Counted from the first letter of the stretch, positions 1-6,922 are shown. The stretch: DNA of 11,199 nt from JBCBEX01 sp039177895 (GCA_039177895.1 JBCDFO010000138.1:1-11199); one strand, 5' to 3'. A program made the numbers and translations. The notes: a model not told the origin generated them from the sequence alone.

Positions 1-1
1 G

Positions 2-640
2 CGCTACCGGGAGTCGCAAGCCGCGTACGAGGAAGCCCTGCGGATCCAGCGGGCGCTCTTCGGCGACACCCACCCCGACATGTCAGCGACCGTCCTCAAC
101 CTCGGCGCGCTGCACTTTGCGCAGGAGCGCTACCCCGAGGCGGAGGCCGCCTACCGCGAGGCGCTCCGCATCGACCTGGCCGCGCTCGGCGACGATCACC
201 CGTACGTCGCAGGGGACCGAGTGCGGCTCGCCACGCTGCTCATCGCGCAGCGGCAACCCGACGAGGCCGAGGCCCTCCTCGACGCGGTCGAGCCCGTGTT
301 TGCGGCGACCTATGCGCCGGACCACCCGCGCCAGGCCGACCTGCTGATGAAGCGCGCCTCGGTAGCGCACCTGCGCGGCGACGACGCCGAGGCCGAGCGC
401 AACGCTCGCCTCGCGCTCGATGGGCTCCGCCGCCACCTCGAGCCCGACCACCAGGCCGTCGTCGATGCGCACGTAGTGCTTGGGCTGATCCTCGTCGGGC
501 AGGACGCCCCCGCGAAGCAGCGCGAAGGCCAGGCGATACTCGTGGAGTACGTCCCGCCGCTGCGTGACCTTCTCGGCACCCAGCACTCGCTCGTGCAGCG
601 GGCTGAGGCCGCGCTGGCGGTCGCTCTCCCCAAACGGTAA
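2..640 (+). CDS. TPR-repeat protein, kinesin-light-chain type (3' part only)
   Basis: The reading frame is open from the left edge, so the start is missing; the first methionine at position 80 is internal, because the residues before it (RYRESQAAYEEALRIQRALFGDTHPD, split here as RYRESQAAYEEALRIQ and RALFGDTHPD) already form a repeat. The visible 212 residues contain about four repeats of roughly 42 residues, each with a Y/A-EAEAAYREAL-like helix and a GDDHP/PDHP turn, which is the kinesin-light-chain subtype of TPR (TPR_10/TPR_12). Such repeats are protein-binding scaffolds. In Bacteroidota and related phyla they are often the C-terminal half of a Ser/Thr protein kinase or of a signalling protein, but no kinase part is visible here. 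The gene ends in TAA only 17 bases from the stop of the convergent reductase. The repeat class is certain; the role of the whole protein is unknown. Confidence 0.9.
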   Translation, partial: RYRESQAAYEEALRIQRALFGDTHPDMSATVLNLGALHFAQERYPEAEAAYREALRIDLAALGDDHPYVAGDRVRLATLLIAQRQPDEAEALLDAVEPVFAATYAPDHPRQADLLMKRASVAHLRGDDAEAERNARLALDGLRRHLEPDHQAVVDAHVVLGLILVGQDAPAKQREGQAILVEYVPPLRDLLGTQHSLVQRAEAALAVALPKR

Positions 641-657
641 CGCCGCAACGTCGGCAC

Positions 658-1665
658 TCAGCCGGTCAAGAGCACCTTACCACGTCGGCCCGACTGCGCC
701 TGGCGAGCGAGCGCATCGTCGATCTCGGCGAGGTCGTAGGTCCCCGCCACCGGAAGGGTGAGGATACCCCTCGCGATGAGATCGGCGAGGTAGACGAGCG
801 CGGCCCGGCTGACAGCACGCGGGGCGGTCGCGAACCAGCGCGTCCGCCAGACGCCCTGCACGGTCAGCTGTCGGAAGATGACACGCCCGATGTCGAGCGG
901 GAGCGGCTGGCCGCTGAGGACGCCGTACGACAGCAGCACGCCCCCCTCGCCCAGCGCCGACGCCACCAGCGCGCCCGTCGCCCCGCCCACCGCGTCGATG
1001 CCGAGGCGAATCGGGGCCCCTCCGGTCGCGGCTCGGATCTGTGCACGGATGGCCTTCGGGACAGATGCCTCCTCCACGACAACCACGGCATCGGCCCCGA
1101 GACTTTCGAGCAGGGCGACATCCGACGTTCGCCGCACGAGGCTGACACTGTGCGCCCCCGCCTGTCGTGCGAGCTGCACGACGAGCCGCCCCACCGTCGT
1201 CGCCCCCGCCGACTGCACGAGCCACGCGCCTTCGGGTAGCCTCCCGTACTGCTGCCGCCCAACGTGCTCCACCAGCAGCCACGCCGTGAGCGGGTTGACG
1301 AAGAGTTGCGCCGCCGCTTCGTTGGGAACACCATCGGGGACGCCGAGCAGACCACGTGGATGGGCCACGAGGTGCGTCTGCCACGTAGGCCCGGCGTCGA
1401 GCGGCACCACACGCTGCCCGAGCGCCGCCTCTGGCACGCCTGCGCCGATGCGGTCCACAACGCCGACCCCCTCGTGCCCCGCTACCGCCGGGAGATCGGG
1501 CACGGTCCCGTAGCGCCCGCGCACTTCGAGCAAGTCTGCCGGGTTGATAGGCCGATGCGTGAGTCGGACGCGCACCTCGCCAGGACCAGGCTCGGGGTCG
1601 GGCAGCGTGTCGAGGCGCAGCACCTCGGCGGGACGGCCGGTCGTGTGGAAGCGGAGGGCGCGCAT
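658..1665 (-). CDS. Zinc-independent MDR oxidoreductase (enoyl thioester reductase / quinone oxidoreductase-like)
   Basis: This 335-residue protein belongs to the medium-chain dehydrogenase/reductase superfamily. It has a GroES-like N-terminal half (RPINPADLLEVRGRYG at about 38-53, AGHEG at 62-66) and a Rossmann half with the nucleotide loop SAGATTVGR (152-160), followed by VRRT (177-180), where arginines would favour NADPH. The zinc-binding cysteines of alcohol dehydrogenases are absent. The RGRYG...LPAVAGHEG and VNPLTAW segments resemble the mitochondrial 2-enoyl thioester reductase (MECR/Etr1) branch, so NADPH-dependent reduction of an enoyl thioester is the best guess; Tyr52 aligns by eye with the MECR catalytic tyrosine. 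A general quinone oxidoreductase is the alternative. The frame extends to a GTG at 1710, but ATG at 1665 gives the normal family N-terminus (MRALRFHTTG). The gene is divergent from the GNAT gene, with a 158-base gap. Confidence 0.88.
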   Translation of the reverse strand: MRALRFHTTGRPAEVLRLDTLPDPEPGPGEVRVRLTHRPINPADLLEVRGRYGTVPDLPAVAGHEGVGVVDRIGAGVPEAALGQRVVPLDAGPTWQTHLVAHPRGLLGVPDGVPNEAAAQLFVNPLTAWLLVEHVGRQQYGRLPEGAWLVQSAGATTVGRLVVQLARQAGAHSVSLVRRTSDVALLESLGADAVVVVEEASVPKAIRAQIRAATGGAPIRLGIDAVGGATGALVASALGEGGVLLSYGVLSGQPLPLDIGRVIFRQLTVQGVWRTRWFATAPRAVSRAALVYLADLIARGILTLPVAGTYDLAEIDDALARQAQSGRRGKVLLTG

Positions 1666-1823
1666 GAGGGGCGGGGTTCGGTGTTGCAGTGGGGCCGTGT
1701 CGCCGTGCACGTAAGCACGTCAGGACCTCGTGCCTCTGCCCAACGAATTCGTGGTCGTCCTGGCTCCGAAATTTCCCAGTTCGCTATCCTTCTCCACACG
1801 CTCGCACCCCACTGCCTCCAGCC

Positions 1824-2315
1824 ATGCCTGTCCGTCGCGCCACGGCTGCCGATGCCGACACGCTCCACGACCTCGTGTGCGCCCTCGCCGACTACGAGAA
1901 GCTGCGCCACGAGGTTGTCGCCACGGCCGACGATCTCCGTGCGAAGCTCGCTCCTGACGCCTCGCCGCCGCTCCACGCGCTCCTCGCTGAGGACGACGCG
2001 GGACAGCCGGTCGGCTTCGCGATCTATTTCGCCATCTACTCGACCTTTCGCGACAACTGGGGGCTCTACCTCGAAGACCTCTACGTCCGGCCCGAGGCGC
2101 GGGGCCACGGCCACGGCTACGCGCTGCTCCAGGCCGTCGCGCAGGACGCCGTCGCACGCGGCGCGCACCGTCTGGACTGGCAGGTGCTCGACTGGAACCG
2201 GCTCGCACTCGACTTCTACGAGCGCCTCGGGGCCACACCGATGAGCGACTGGACGACGATGCGCCTCACCGGCGACGCCCTGAGAGATTTAGGATTGCAG
2301 ATTGTCGATGTATGA
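1824..2315 (+). CDS. GNAT acetyltransferase, diamine/polyamine N-acetyltransferase (SSAT)-like
   Basis: A 163-residue single-domain GNAT enzyme, which transfers acetyl from acetyl-CoA to an amine. The acetyl-CoA pyrophosphate loop is RPEARGHGHG (89-98), preceded by the strand LYLEDLYV (81-88). The C-terminal FYERLGA (131-137) carries Tyr132, the usual general-acid tyrosine. The combination LEDLYV, the R-G-x-G-x-G loop and VLDWNRLALDFYERLGA closely resembles spermidine/spermine N1-acetyltransferase and its bacterial relatives, so a small amine or amino-acid amine is the likely substrate; this is an inference. The open frame continues upstream to 1689, but ATG 1824 begins the canonical MPVRRATAAD strand. 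Residues 155-163 (DLGLQIVDV) and the TGA stop are encoded by a heptamer repeat, so the native C-terminus has been replaced or extended by repeat DNA. Confidence 0.9.
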   Translation: MPVRRATAADADTLHDLVCALADYEKLRHEVVATADDLRAKLAPDASPPLHALLAEDDAGQPVGFAIYFAIYSTFRDNWGLYLEDLYVRPEARGHGHGYALLQAVAQDAVARGAHRLDWQVLDWNRLALDFYERLGATPMSDWTTMRLTGDALRDLGLQIVDV

Positions 2316-2375
2316 TTTTATCTCGACACAACTTTTGAGCACCAATCCCAAATCATACATCGAAAATCATAAATG
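2286..2375. repeat. Symmetric array of GAT-phased heptamers in inverted orientation
   Basis: Positions 2286-2320 are five consecutive heptamers on plus: GATTTAG, GATTGCA, GATTGTC, GATGTAT, GATTTTA. After a 20-base spacer, 2341-2368 read on minus as four more: GATTTTC, GATGTAT, GATTTGG, GATTGGT. A fifth, 2369-2375, is altered to end in the ATG of the next gene. The two arms share a 19-base inverted repeat (2300-2318 with 2350-2368) with a single mismatch, so the RNA could fold into a long hairpin with a 31-base loop. GC over 2286-2372 is 30 of 87 bases (34%), far below the flanking genes. The array overlaps the end of the GNAT gene and the first codon of the glycosyltransferase gene. No transposase or target duplication is visible. 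Confidence 0.85.
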
Positions 2376-3080
2376 CGAACAATCGTCCTCATCCCCGCCT
2401 TCAACGAGGCGCGCTCCATCGGCAAGGTGATCGCCGACCTGCCCGCCGACCGCGTGGACGAGGTGGTGGTCATCAACAACGCCTCGACGGACGAGACGGA
2501 GGCGAACGCACGCGCGGCGGGGGCGACGGTAGTGCGCGAGGACCGGCGCGGCTACGGCTCGGCGTGCCTGCGCGGCCTCGCCTACGTCGATGCGCTGCCC
2601 GACGAGGCGAAGCCTGACGTGATCGTCTTCCTCGACGGCGACTACTCCGACCACCCTGACGAACTCCCGCAGCTCCTCGGTCCCATCGAGCGCGATGAGG
2701 CGGACCTCGTGATCGGCTCACGGATGGCCGGGCGCCCGCGCGGCATGGTGGAGCCCGGCGCGATGCTGCCGCAGGCGGTCTTCGGGAATAGGTTGGCCTG
2801 CGGGCTGATGCGCGTGATCTGGGGCGGGCGCTTCACCGACCTCGGCCCTTTCCGCGCGATCCGCCGCACGGCCCTCGACGCGCTCGGCATGGAGGACACG
2901 ACCTACGGCTGGACGGTCGAGATGCAGATCAAGGCGCTGCAGCAGGGCCTGCGCTGCACCGAGGTCCCCGTCAGCTACCGCCGCCGCATCGGCGTCTCGA
3001 AGATCACCGGCACCGTGCGCGGCACCCTCGGCGCGTCGTACAAGATCCTCGCCACCATCGGCAAGTATGCGGTGCGGTAA
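2373..3080 (+). CDS. Family 2 glycosyltransferase (DPM1-like)
   Basis: A 235-residue GT-A fold inverting glycosyltransferase. It starts directly with the first strand, MRTIVLIPAFNEARSIG (1-17), then VVVINNASTDET (31-42), the metal/sugar-nucleotide-binding DGD (88-90, the DxD motif) in IVFLDGDYSDHP, and GSRM (115-118). The acceptor-side segment TDLGPFRAI (155-163) and the YRRRIGVSKITG segment (202-213) are typical of the dolichol/polyprenol-phosphate-mannose/glucose synthase-like group. There is no C-terminal membrane domain, so the enzyme is cytoplasmic or membrane-associated. It probably moves a sugar from a nucleotide donor to a lipid carrier or nascent surface glycan; donor and acceptor cannot be read from the sequence. 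The start codon lies in the last unit of a heptamer array and has no recognisable Shine-Dalgarno site. It is followed after 97 bases by the SDR gene. Confidence 0.92.
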   Translation: MRTIVLIPAFNEARSIGKVIADLPADRVDEVVVINNASTDETEANARAAGATVVREDRRGYGSACLRGLAYVDALPDEAKPDVIVFLDGDYSDHPDELPQLLGPIERDEADLVIGSRMAGRPRGMVEPGAMLPQAVFGNRLACGLMRVIWGGRFTDLGPFRAIRRTALDALGMEDTTYGWTVEMQIKALQQGLRCTEVPVSYRRRIGVSKITGTVRGTLGASYKILATIGKYAVR

Positions 3081-3087
3081 GGGCCGG

Positions 3088-3119
3088 CGAATCGGGGAGC
3101 CGGCGAACCGGCGATCTGG
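3088..3119 (+). repeat. Degenerate tandem octamer repeat, four units
   Basis: The units CGAATCGG, GGAGCCGG, CGAACCGG and CGATCTGG follow one another without a gap (loose consensus cGAnCcGG). The array begins 7 bases after the glycosyltransferase stop codon. Function unknown; the units also pair weakly with each other through CCGG. Confidence 0.6.
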
Positions 3120-3149
3120 CTTGACGCTCCGCACTCGTTGCAGCACCTT

Positions 3150-3170
3150 TTCGACCTTCGACCTTCGACC
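3150..3170 (+). repeat. Perfect tandem heptamer TTCGACC, three copies
   Basis: Three identical 7-base units stand immediately before the SDR gene and end 7 bases before its ATG, in the place where a ribosome-binding site would be. No Shine-Dalgarno-like sequence is present in this stretch. Confidence 0.8.
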
Positions 3171-3177
3171 CAAGCCC

Positions 3178-3921
3178 ATGCGAACCGCCTACGTCACCGG
3201 CGCGGCCTCCGGCATTGGCCGCGCCACGGCCCTCCGCCTCGCTGCCGACAGCTTTGCCGTGTTTGTGACCGACATCGACGAGGCGGGCGGGGCCGAGACC
3301 GTCGCGCAGATCGAGGCCGCGGGCGGCTCGGCGACGTTCGTGCCTGGCGACGTGACGGACGCCGACGCCTGCCGAGCGCTCGTCGCGCAGATCCTCGACG
3401 CGCACGGACGACTCGACGTGGCCGTACACAACGCCGGTATCGAAGGGCCCGTGCTGCCGCTCGCCGCCATCGACGTAGACGCCTTCCGGCGGGTGTTCGA
3501 GGTGAACGTCATGGGCGTCGTGCACGGGATGCAAGCCGTGCTCGGACCGATGGTCGAGGCGGGACGCGGGTGCATCGTCAACGTAGCCAGCGCAGCCGGG
3601 CTGGGCGGCTTTCCGTTCCACGCGCCGTACAGCGCGAGCAAGCACGCGGTCGTGGGACTGACGCGGACGGCGGCGCTGGAGGTCGCGCGGACGGGCGTGC
3701 GCGTCAACGCCGTCTGCCCCGGCTTCACCGACACGCCGATGGTGGACGACGGCCTGCGTCAGCTGGGACAGACGCTGGCGCAACTCACGAAGCGCATCCC
3801 CGCGCGCCGCCTCGGCCACCCCGACGAGGTCGCCGCCGCCATCGCGTATCTGGCATCGGACGCCGCCGCCTACGTCACGGGCCACGCCCTGGCGCTCGAC
3901 GGCGGCCTGACAGCGGGGTAG
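3178..3921 (+). CDS. Classical short-chain dehydrogenase/reductase (SDR)
   Basis: A 247-residue NAD(P)-dependent oxidoreductase with the full classical SDR signature: cofactor loop TGAASGIG (7-14), DV at 58-59, NAG (85-87), and the catalytic tetrad Asn110, Ser138, Tyr151, Lys155 (YSASK). VCPGFTDTPM follows the active site and the C-terminus has the usual ALDGGLTAG ending. An aspartate at position 32, at the end of the second strand (VTDID), suggests NAD(H) rather than NADP(H). Length and motifs match the FabG/glucose-dehydrogenase-like group, but the substrate cannot be assigned. The open frame extends to 3067; ATG 3178 is chosen because MRTAYVTGAASG is the standard N-terminus. It may be co-transcribed with the glycosyltransferase gene, although the repeat-filled 97-base gap weakens that. 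The gene converges on the sulfotransferase, with 25 bases between the stops. Confidence 0.92.
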   Translation: MRTAYVTGAASGIGRATALRLAADSFAVFVTDIDEAGGAETVAQIEAAGGSATFVPGDVTDADACRALVAQILDAHGRLDVAVHNAGIEGPVLPLAAIDVDAFRRVFEVNVMGVVHGMQAVLGPMVEAGRGCIVNVASAAGLGGFPFHAPYSASKHAVVGLTRTAALEVARTGVRVNAVCPGFTDTPMVDDGLRQLGQTLAQLTKRIPARRLGHPDEVAAAIAYLASDAAAYVTGHALALDGGLTAG

Positions 3922-3929
3922 TCGGCACC

Positions 3930-3947
3930 AGCGCGATCAGACGCGCT
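3930..3947. terminator. Possible bidirectional terminator hairpin between convergent genes
   Basis: AGCGCG (3930-3935) and CGCGCT (3942-3947) form a perfect 6-base-pair stem with a 6-base loop in the gap between the SDR and sulfotransferase stops. There is no T-tract on either side, so intrinsic termination is only a suggestion from position and symmetry. Confidence 0.3.
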
Positions 3948-4636
3948 TACTGCTCCGTCCAGCGATATCCCAGCGCCGCGATCTCTTTGGCGCAGGCGAT
4001 CTCGACGCGCTTGCGCGCCTCGGCGTCCAGCACCTTGCTGTAGTGGTCCCGGTTCGTGCGGGACGTCCCCTTGGCGCGCGGCAGTTCGAGGTCCCCGGGG
4101 AGGCCCAGCCGCTCTTTCACGACCTGCAGATCCTCGTTGAGGCGCTCGTAGCGCACGACGTGGTCTACCGCTAGGTGGTCGTTGATCGTGTACACCGGCC
4201 AGTTGGACACCAGCTTGAGCGGGGCCTCGTTCAGGTACGTGGCGATGCTAGGCCGAGGCTCTGAGGTCCGCCAGTAGTACTGGCTGATCGCCCGGTCATA
4301 CGGGTCCCGCTCGATGGTGAACTTGAAATAGCTGTTCCACACCTCCTCAGACACGCGGTCGCGGATAAACTCGGCGGGGGCGTGGTTGTAGAACTCGCGC
4401 CGCCGCCGCTGCCGGATCGTCCGCGCCCACTCGATTTTGCGGTAGTACTTCGTCTCCACCCCGTAGTTGACGGGGCCCTGAAAGCCGAGTTCGCGGCGCG
4501 TCTTTTCATCCTTCTCCGAGATCGGCGTCACGATGTCGTTCGCATCGCAAAACTTGGACAGCAGGATTTCAACGCTGGTCCCCGCCGTCTTTCGCGTCTT
4601 TATGAAGATGAACTTGTAGGTGTGGTTGATAATCAT
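3947..4636 (-). CDS. Sulfotransferase family protein
   Basis: This 229-residue protein has the two PAPS-binding elements of sulfotransferases. The 5'-phosphosulfate loop is IKTRKTAGTS (12-21, P-loop-like, with Lys13/Lys16 and Thr20-Ser21). The 3'-phosphate motif is FTIERDPYDRAISQYYW (106-122, with Arg110 and Ser118). VVRYERLNEDL (160-170) and the C-terminal KGTSRTNRDHYSKVLD segment are typical of the Sulfotransfer_2-like bacterial enzymes that sulfate polysaccharides or other carbohydrates. It would transfer sulfate from PAPS to a glycan in the cytoplasm. Composition is unlike its neighbours: 4501-4620 counts 61 G/C of 120 (51%), against 47 of 60 in the start of the SDR gene. Together with the gene-poor DNA upstream this hints at lateral acquisition. 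The ATG at 4636 begins the first strand directly; no clear ribosome-binding site is seen. Confidence 0.88.
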   Translation of the reverse strand: MIINHTYKFIFIKTRKTAGTSVEILLSKFCDANDIVTPISEKDEKTRRELGFQGPVNYGVETKYYRKIEWARTIRQRRRREFYNHAPAEFIRDRVSEEVWNSYFKFTIERDPYDRAISQYYWRTSEPRPSIATYLNEAPLKLVSNWPVYTINDHLAVDHVVRYERLNEDLQVVKERLGLPGDLELPRAKGTSRTNRDHYSKVLDAEARKRVEIACAKEIAALGYRWTEQ

Positions 4637-5087
4637 TGCTCGGGCTGGATTCTTCCGATCAGTTTAGGCGGGCAGGGCTGACGCGATGCATAGCGGCTGC
4701 AGGCGGTGCTCTCAGGACAGCAAGCCCACAGGATACGCGGCAGTCCGGGCAAGGGCCGAGAATTCCCGGCCGCGCACTCGTGGGCAGGCACAGTCGTCGT
4801 CGTCGAAGCCCTCCAACGGCGTGCCAGACCGTATGGGTGTCCGGAGCCCGCGCCCACATGGAACGCGTTCGACGCCGGTGTCGGCCTGCGCGTGCCCCAC
4901 CAGCAGGGACCTATCGCCTGCAGGCTACACCCGGAAGCGCTTTGTTGTGATCTCTCTGTTCAGGAACGGCTTCCAGCGGCCGAGACCTGCATCGGGCGGT
5001 CTGCTGCCTCGTAGGAAGACCTGCACACTCCAGGCGTGCTCCGCCACGGATCCGACTCCACGGACGCGCCCCCTCTTTGCCCGCCGG
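4637..5087. other. About 450 bases with no convincing gene
   Basis: The stretch lies upstream of the sulfotransferase (which reads leftwards) and of the small membrane protein (which reads rightwards). Several overlapping frames are open, but their translations are rich in Arg, Pro, Ser and Cys, with no domain-like pattern, signal peptide or family resemblance. I found no tRNA cloverleaf, no clear -33/-7 promoter pair and no long repeat. It must hold the sulfotransferase promoter; it may also be decayed coding sequence left from an insertion. Confidence 0.5.
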
Positions 5088-5267
5088 ATGACCGGTATTC
5101 GCATGCTGTTGCTCAGCCTTTTCCTCCTCGCCGTCGTCCTACTCGTTCTGGGTTGGGTGTTCTTCCGAGGCCTCGGCCGCGTCGGCCAGGTTCTGACGGT
5201 CGTGGGGCCCGATGGAACGGTGCTGGCTGGCCCGACCCCGGCTGAGTCACCTACCGACCAGCCGTAG
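5088..5267 (+). CDS. Possible small single-pass membrane protein (59 aa)
   Basis: The frame encodes a short N-terminus (MTGIR), one strongly hydrophobic helix (about residues 6-26, LLLSLFLLAVVLLVLGWVFF), a basic GLGRVG turn, and a hydrophilic Pro/Thr-rich tail (GPTPAESPTDQP). This is the plan of a small bitopic inner-membrane protein with its tail either side undetermined. The same frame is open back to 4686, but that part looks non-coding. ATG 5088 and ATG 5103 (which would start at MLLLSLF) are both possible starts, and neither has a good ribosome-binding site. No family is recognised. Support is the membrane helix and a hairpin right after the stop; a chance hydrophobic frame cannot be excluded. 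Confidence 0.45.
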   Translation: MTGIRMLLLSLFLLAVVLLVLGWVFFRGLGRVGQVLTVVGPDGTVLAGPTPAESPTDQP

Positions 5268-5270
5268 CCG

Positions 5271-5290
5271 ACCCGCTTCGCCGGGCGGGT
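5271..5290. terminator. Possible bidirectional terminator hairpin
   Basis: ACCCGC (5271-5276) pairs perfectly with GCGGGT (5285-5290) around an 8-base loop. It sits 3 bases after the stop of the small membrane protein and 39 bases beyond the stop of the convergent O-antigen ligase gene, so it could end both transcripts. There is no T-run, so confidence rests on position and GC-rich stem only. Confidence 0.4.
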
Positions 5291-5329
5291 GCTCCTGTCG
5301 CTGGGCAGACGCTTGTTGCTGAGCAGTCG

Positions 5330-6922
5330 CTACCGACACCGCGCAGCTAGGCGCTGCGCCTCCTCGGCGTGAGGGTAGAGCGCCACGGCGGCCTGCGCAT
5401 GGGGGCATCGCGCCGCGCCGCGCGACCGCTGCGCCAGCCGGAGGTGCACGCGTACGTTCCCCGGATCGAGTTGGGCCGCGCGCTCCAGCGAGTCACGCCC
5501 GGCGTCGGCCTGGTAGCGATCCATCGCCGCCCACTGCCCAGCGCTCCGCACGGCCCCAGCGGCTGACAGCGCGACGAGTACGGCGCACGCGAGCACAGGC
5601 ACCCAACCGGGCATCGACACCGACTGTGCCTGGTCCGCCGGGAACAGCACGCCCACGACCACCGCTACGATCAGCACGGGCCAGGCTAGCAGCAGCACCG
5701 CGTCGAAGGCACCCGTGATGACGACGCCAGCACCCACGGCGAGCAGCACAACGGCAGCCATCGCGTCGCTGGGGTCCGTGGCGCGGCGGAGGGCTCGCCA
5801 GGTCGCCCCGAGCACCACGGCGGCGAAGAGCAGCCACAGCACCGTCCCGAGCACCCCGCGCTCCGCCACGAGCGCTACTGCATCGCTGCTCGGCCAAGGG
5901 TTGGAGGTCATCCCTGCACGGCTGCCCGACATCGAGGGGTCGCCGGGCGGCGCGACGCCGGGGTAGGTCACCGACCAGTTGCCGGGGCCGACGCCGAGAA
6001 CGGGCGCGGCGCGGACGAGCGCGAGGCTGCGTTGGTACTGCAGGAGTCGGCCCCGTCCGCTCCCGTCTTGGTAGTTCAGCACGCCCTGCGCCGTTTCGAG
6101 GTAGGGCGCGTCGCTACGCCAGTCGAGGGCGTTGGGGAGCACCGTGACCGCCCCGGCGCTACCCACGGCCAGCGCGAGCACGACGACCATCCGCCCCAGC
6201 GTCGCAGGCCGCCGCAGGGCTGAAGCGAGCAGCAGGCCAAGCGTCATCACGGCCATCACGCCTGCGGCTCCGAGCCAGGCTGCGCGCGAGCGCGTCAGCA
6301 CGAGGATACCGACCACGAGCACGACGCCCGCGAGGCTGACCAGGGCGCTCCGCCAGCGCTCGGCCACCACGACCGGCCACAGCAGCAGCGGCAGGCCAAA
6401 CGCAGCCAAGTGTCCCACGAAGTTGCGGTTGCCGAGCGTCCCTCCCGGGGACCGGTTCGTCGCGAAAAAGGCACTCTCGATCCCGTAGGCCTGCAGCAAC
6501 GCCAGGACCGAAGCCAGCACAACCCCGACGCCCGCAGCACGCAGCACGACATGCCCCAGCCCCTCATCGGCGAGCACGCGTCCGACCCAGAAGAGCAGCA
6601 CCCCCGACACGCTGAGCGCGAGCACCCGCGTCCCCGCCCACGCGTTCGTAGCGAGCAGCGCCGAAGCCGCGCTTGCAAGGAGGAAGGCACCCAGTACGAG
6701 GTCAACCCACGTCACGCGGAGGTGCCGCACCGCACCGAGCACGAGTAGCGCCGACATGCCAGCAGTAACGTGAAGCACCAGTTCTTTCGGCACAAAGAAC
6801 CGGTCGAGCTCGAATGCCTGGGCGAGCGTGACAATCACGACGACCGCCACGATGCCTACGACCACGACTAAGCTGGCCGCGCGGGGAAGCCATCGGGGAC
6901 GGGACGAGGAGCGAGCGAGCAC
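5330..6922 (-). CDS. O-antigen ligase/polymerase-type membrane protein (Wzy_C) with TPR-like tail
   Basis: This is a multi-spanning inner-membrane protein of about 530 residues with many hydrophobic helices. It has the hallmarks of the O-antigen ligase/polymerase superfamily: GNRNFVGHLA (about 164-173), LTRSRAAWLG (about 209-218), and a large periplasmic loop (about 259-344) containing RGRLLQYQRSL and GVGPGNW. SSDAVALVAERGVLG and further helices follow. Such proteins join or polymerise lipid-linked glycans on the periplasmic face. The last 65 residues (RYQADAGRDSLERAAQLDPGN onward, quoted in part) are soluble and TPR-like, a common appendage in this family. The start is uncertain. The open frame continues to 7465, but that part is antisense to the TRAP-binding-protein gene; GTG 6922 gives a basic N-terminus just before the first helix, and GTG 7003 or 7015 are alternatives. 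The substrate is unknown, and no lipid-A core or flippase gene is nearby. Confidence 0.85.
   Translation of the reverse strand: MLARSSSRPRWLPRAASLVVVVGIVAVVVIVTLAQAFELDRFFVPKELVLHVTAGMSALLVLGAVRHLRVTWVDLVLGAFLLASAASALLATNAWAGTRVLALSVSGVLLFWVGRVLADEGLGHVVLRAAGVGVVLASVLALLQAYGIESAFFATNRSPGGTLGNRNFVGHLAAFGLPLLLWPVVVAERWRSALVSLAGVVLVVGILVLTRSRAAWLGAAGVMAVMTLGLLLASALRRPATLGRMVVVLALAVGSAGAVTVLPNALDWRSDAPYLETAQGVLNYQDGSGRGRLLQYQRSLALVRAAPVLGVGPGNWSVTYPGVAPPGDPSMSGSRAGMTSNPWPSSDAVALVAERGVLGTVLWLLFAAVVLGATWRALRRATDPSDAMAAVVLLAVGAGVVITGAFDAVLLLAWPVLIVAVVVGVLFPADQAQSVSMPGWVPVLACAVLVALSAAGAVRSAGQWAAMDRYQADAGRDSLERAAQLDPGNVRVHLRLAQRSRGAARCPHAQAAVALYPHAEEAQRLAARCR

Noticed and set aside
1264..2244. 326-codon plus frame spanning the reductase and GNAT genes
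   Set aside because: It crosses two well-supported genes in other frames and ends in a Ser/Thr/Arg-rich stretch without domain character.
2300..2368. Inverted repeat read as ends of an insertion sequence or MITE
   Set aside because: The arms are made of heptamer units rather than unique terminal sequence, the enclosed spacer is only 31 bases, and no target-site duplication is visible.
3004..3885. 293-codon open frame on minus across the SDR gene
   Set aside because: The SDR on plus has all catalytic residues; the minus product is a His/Arg/Gly-rich shadow.
4686..5087. N-terminal 134 codons in frame with the small membrane protein
   Set aside because: Composition (Cys, Arg, Ser, Pro scattered) looks non-coding and precedes an internal ATG that begins a sensible membrane protein.
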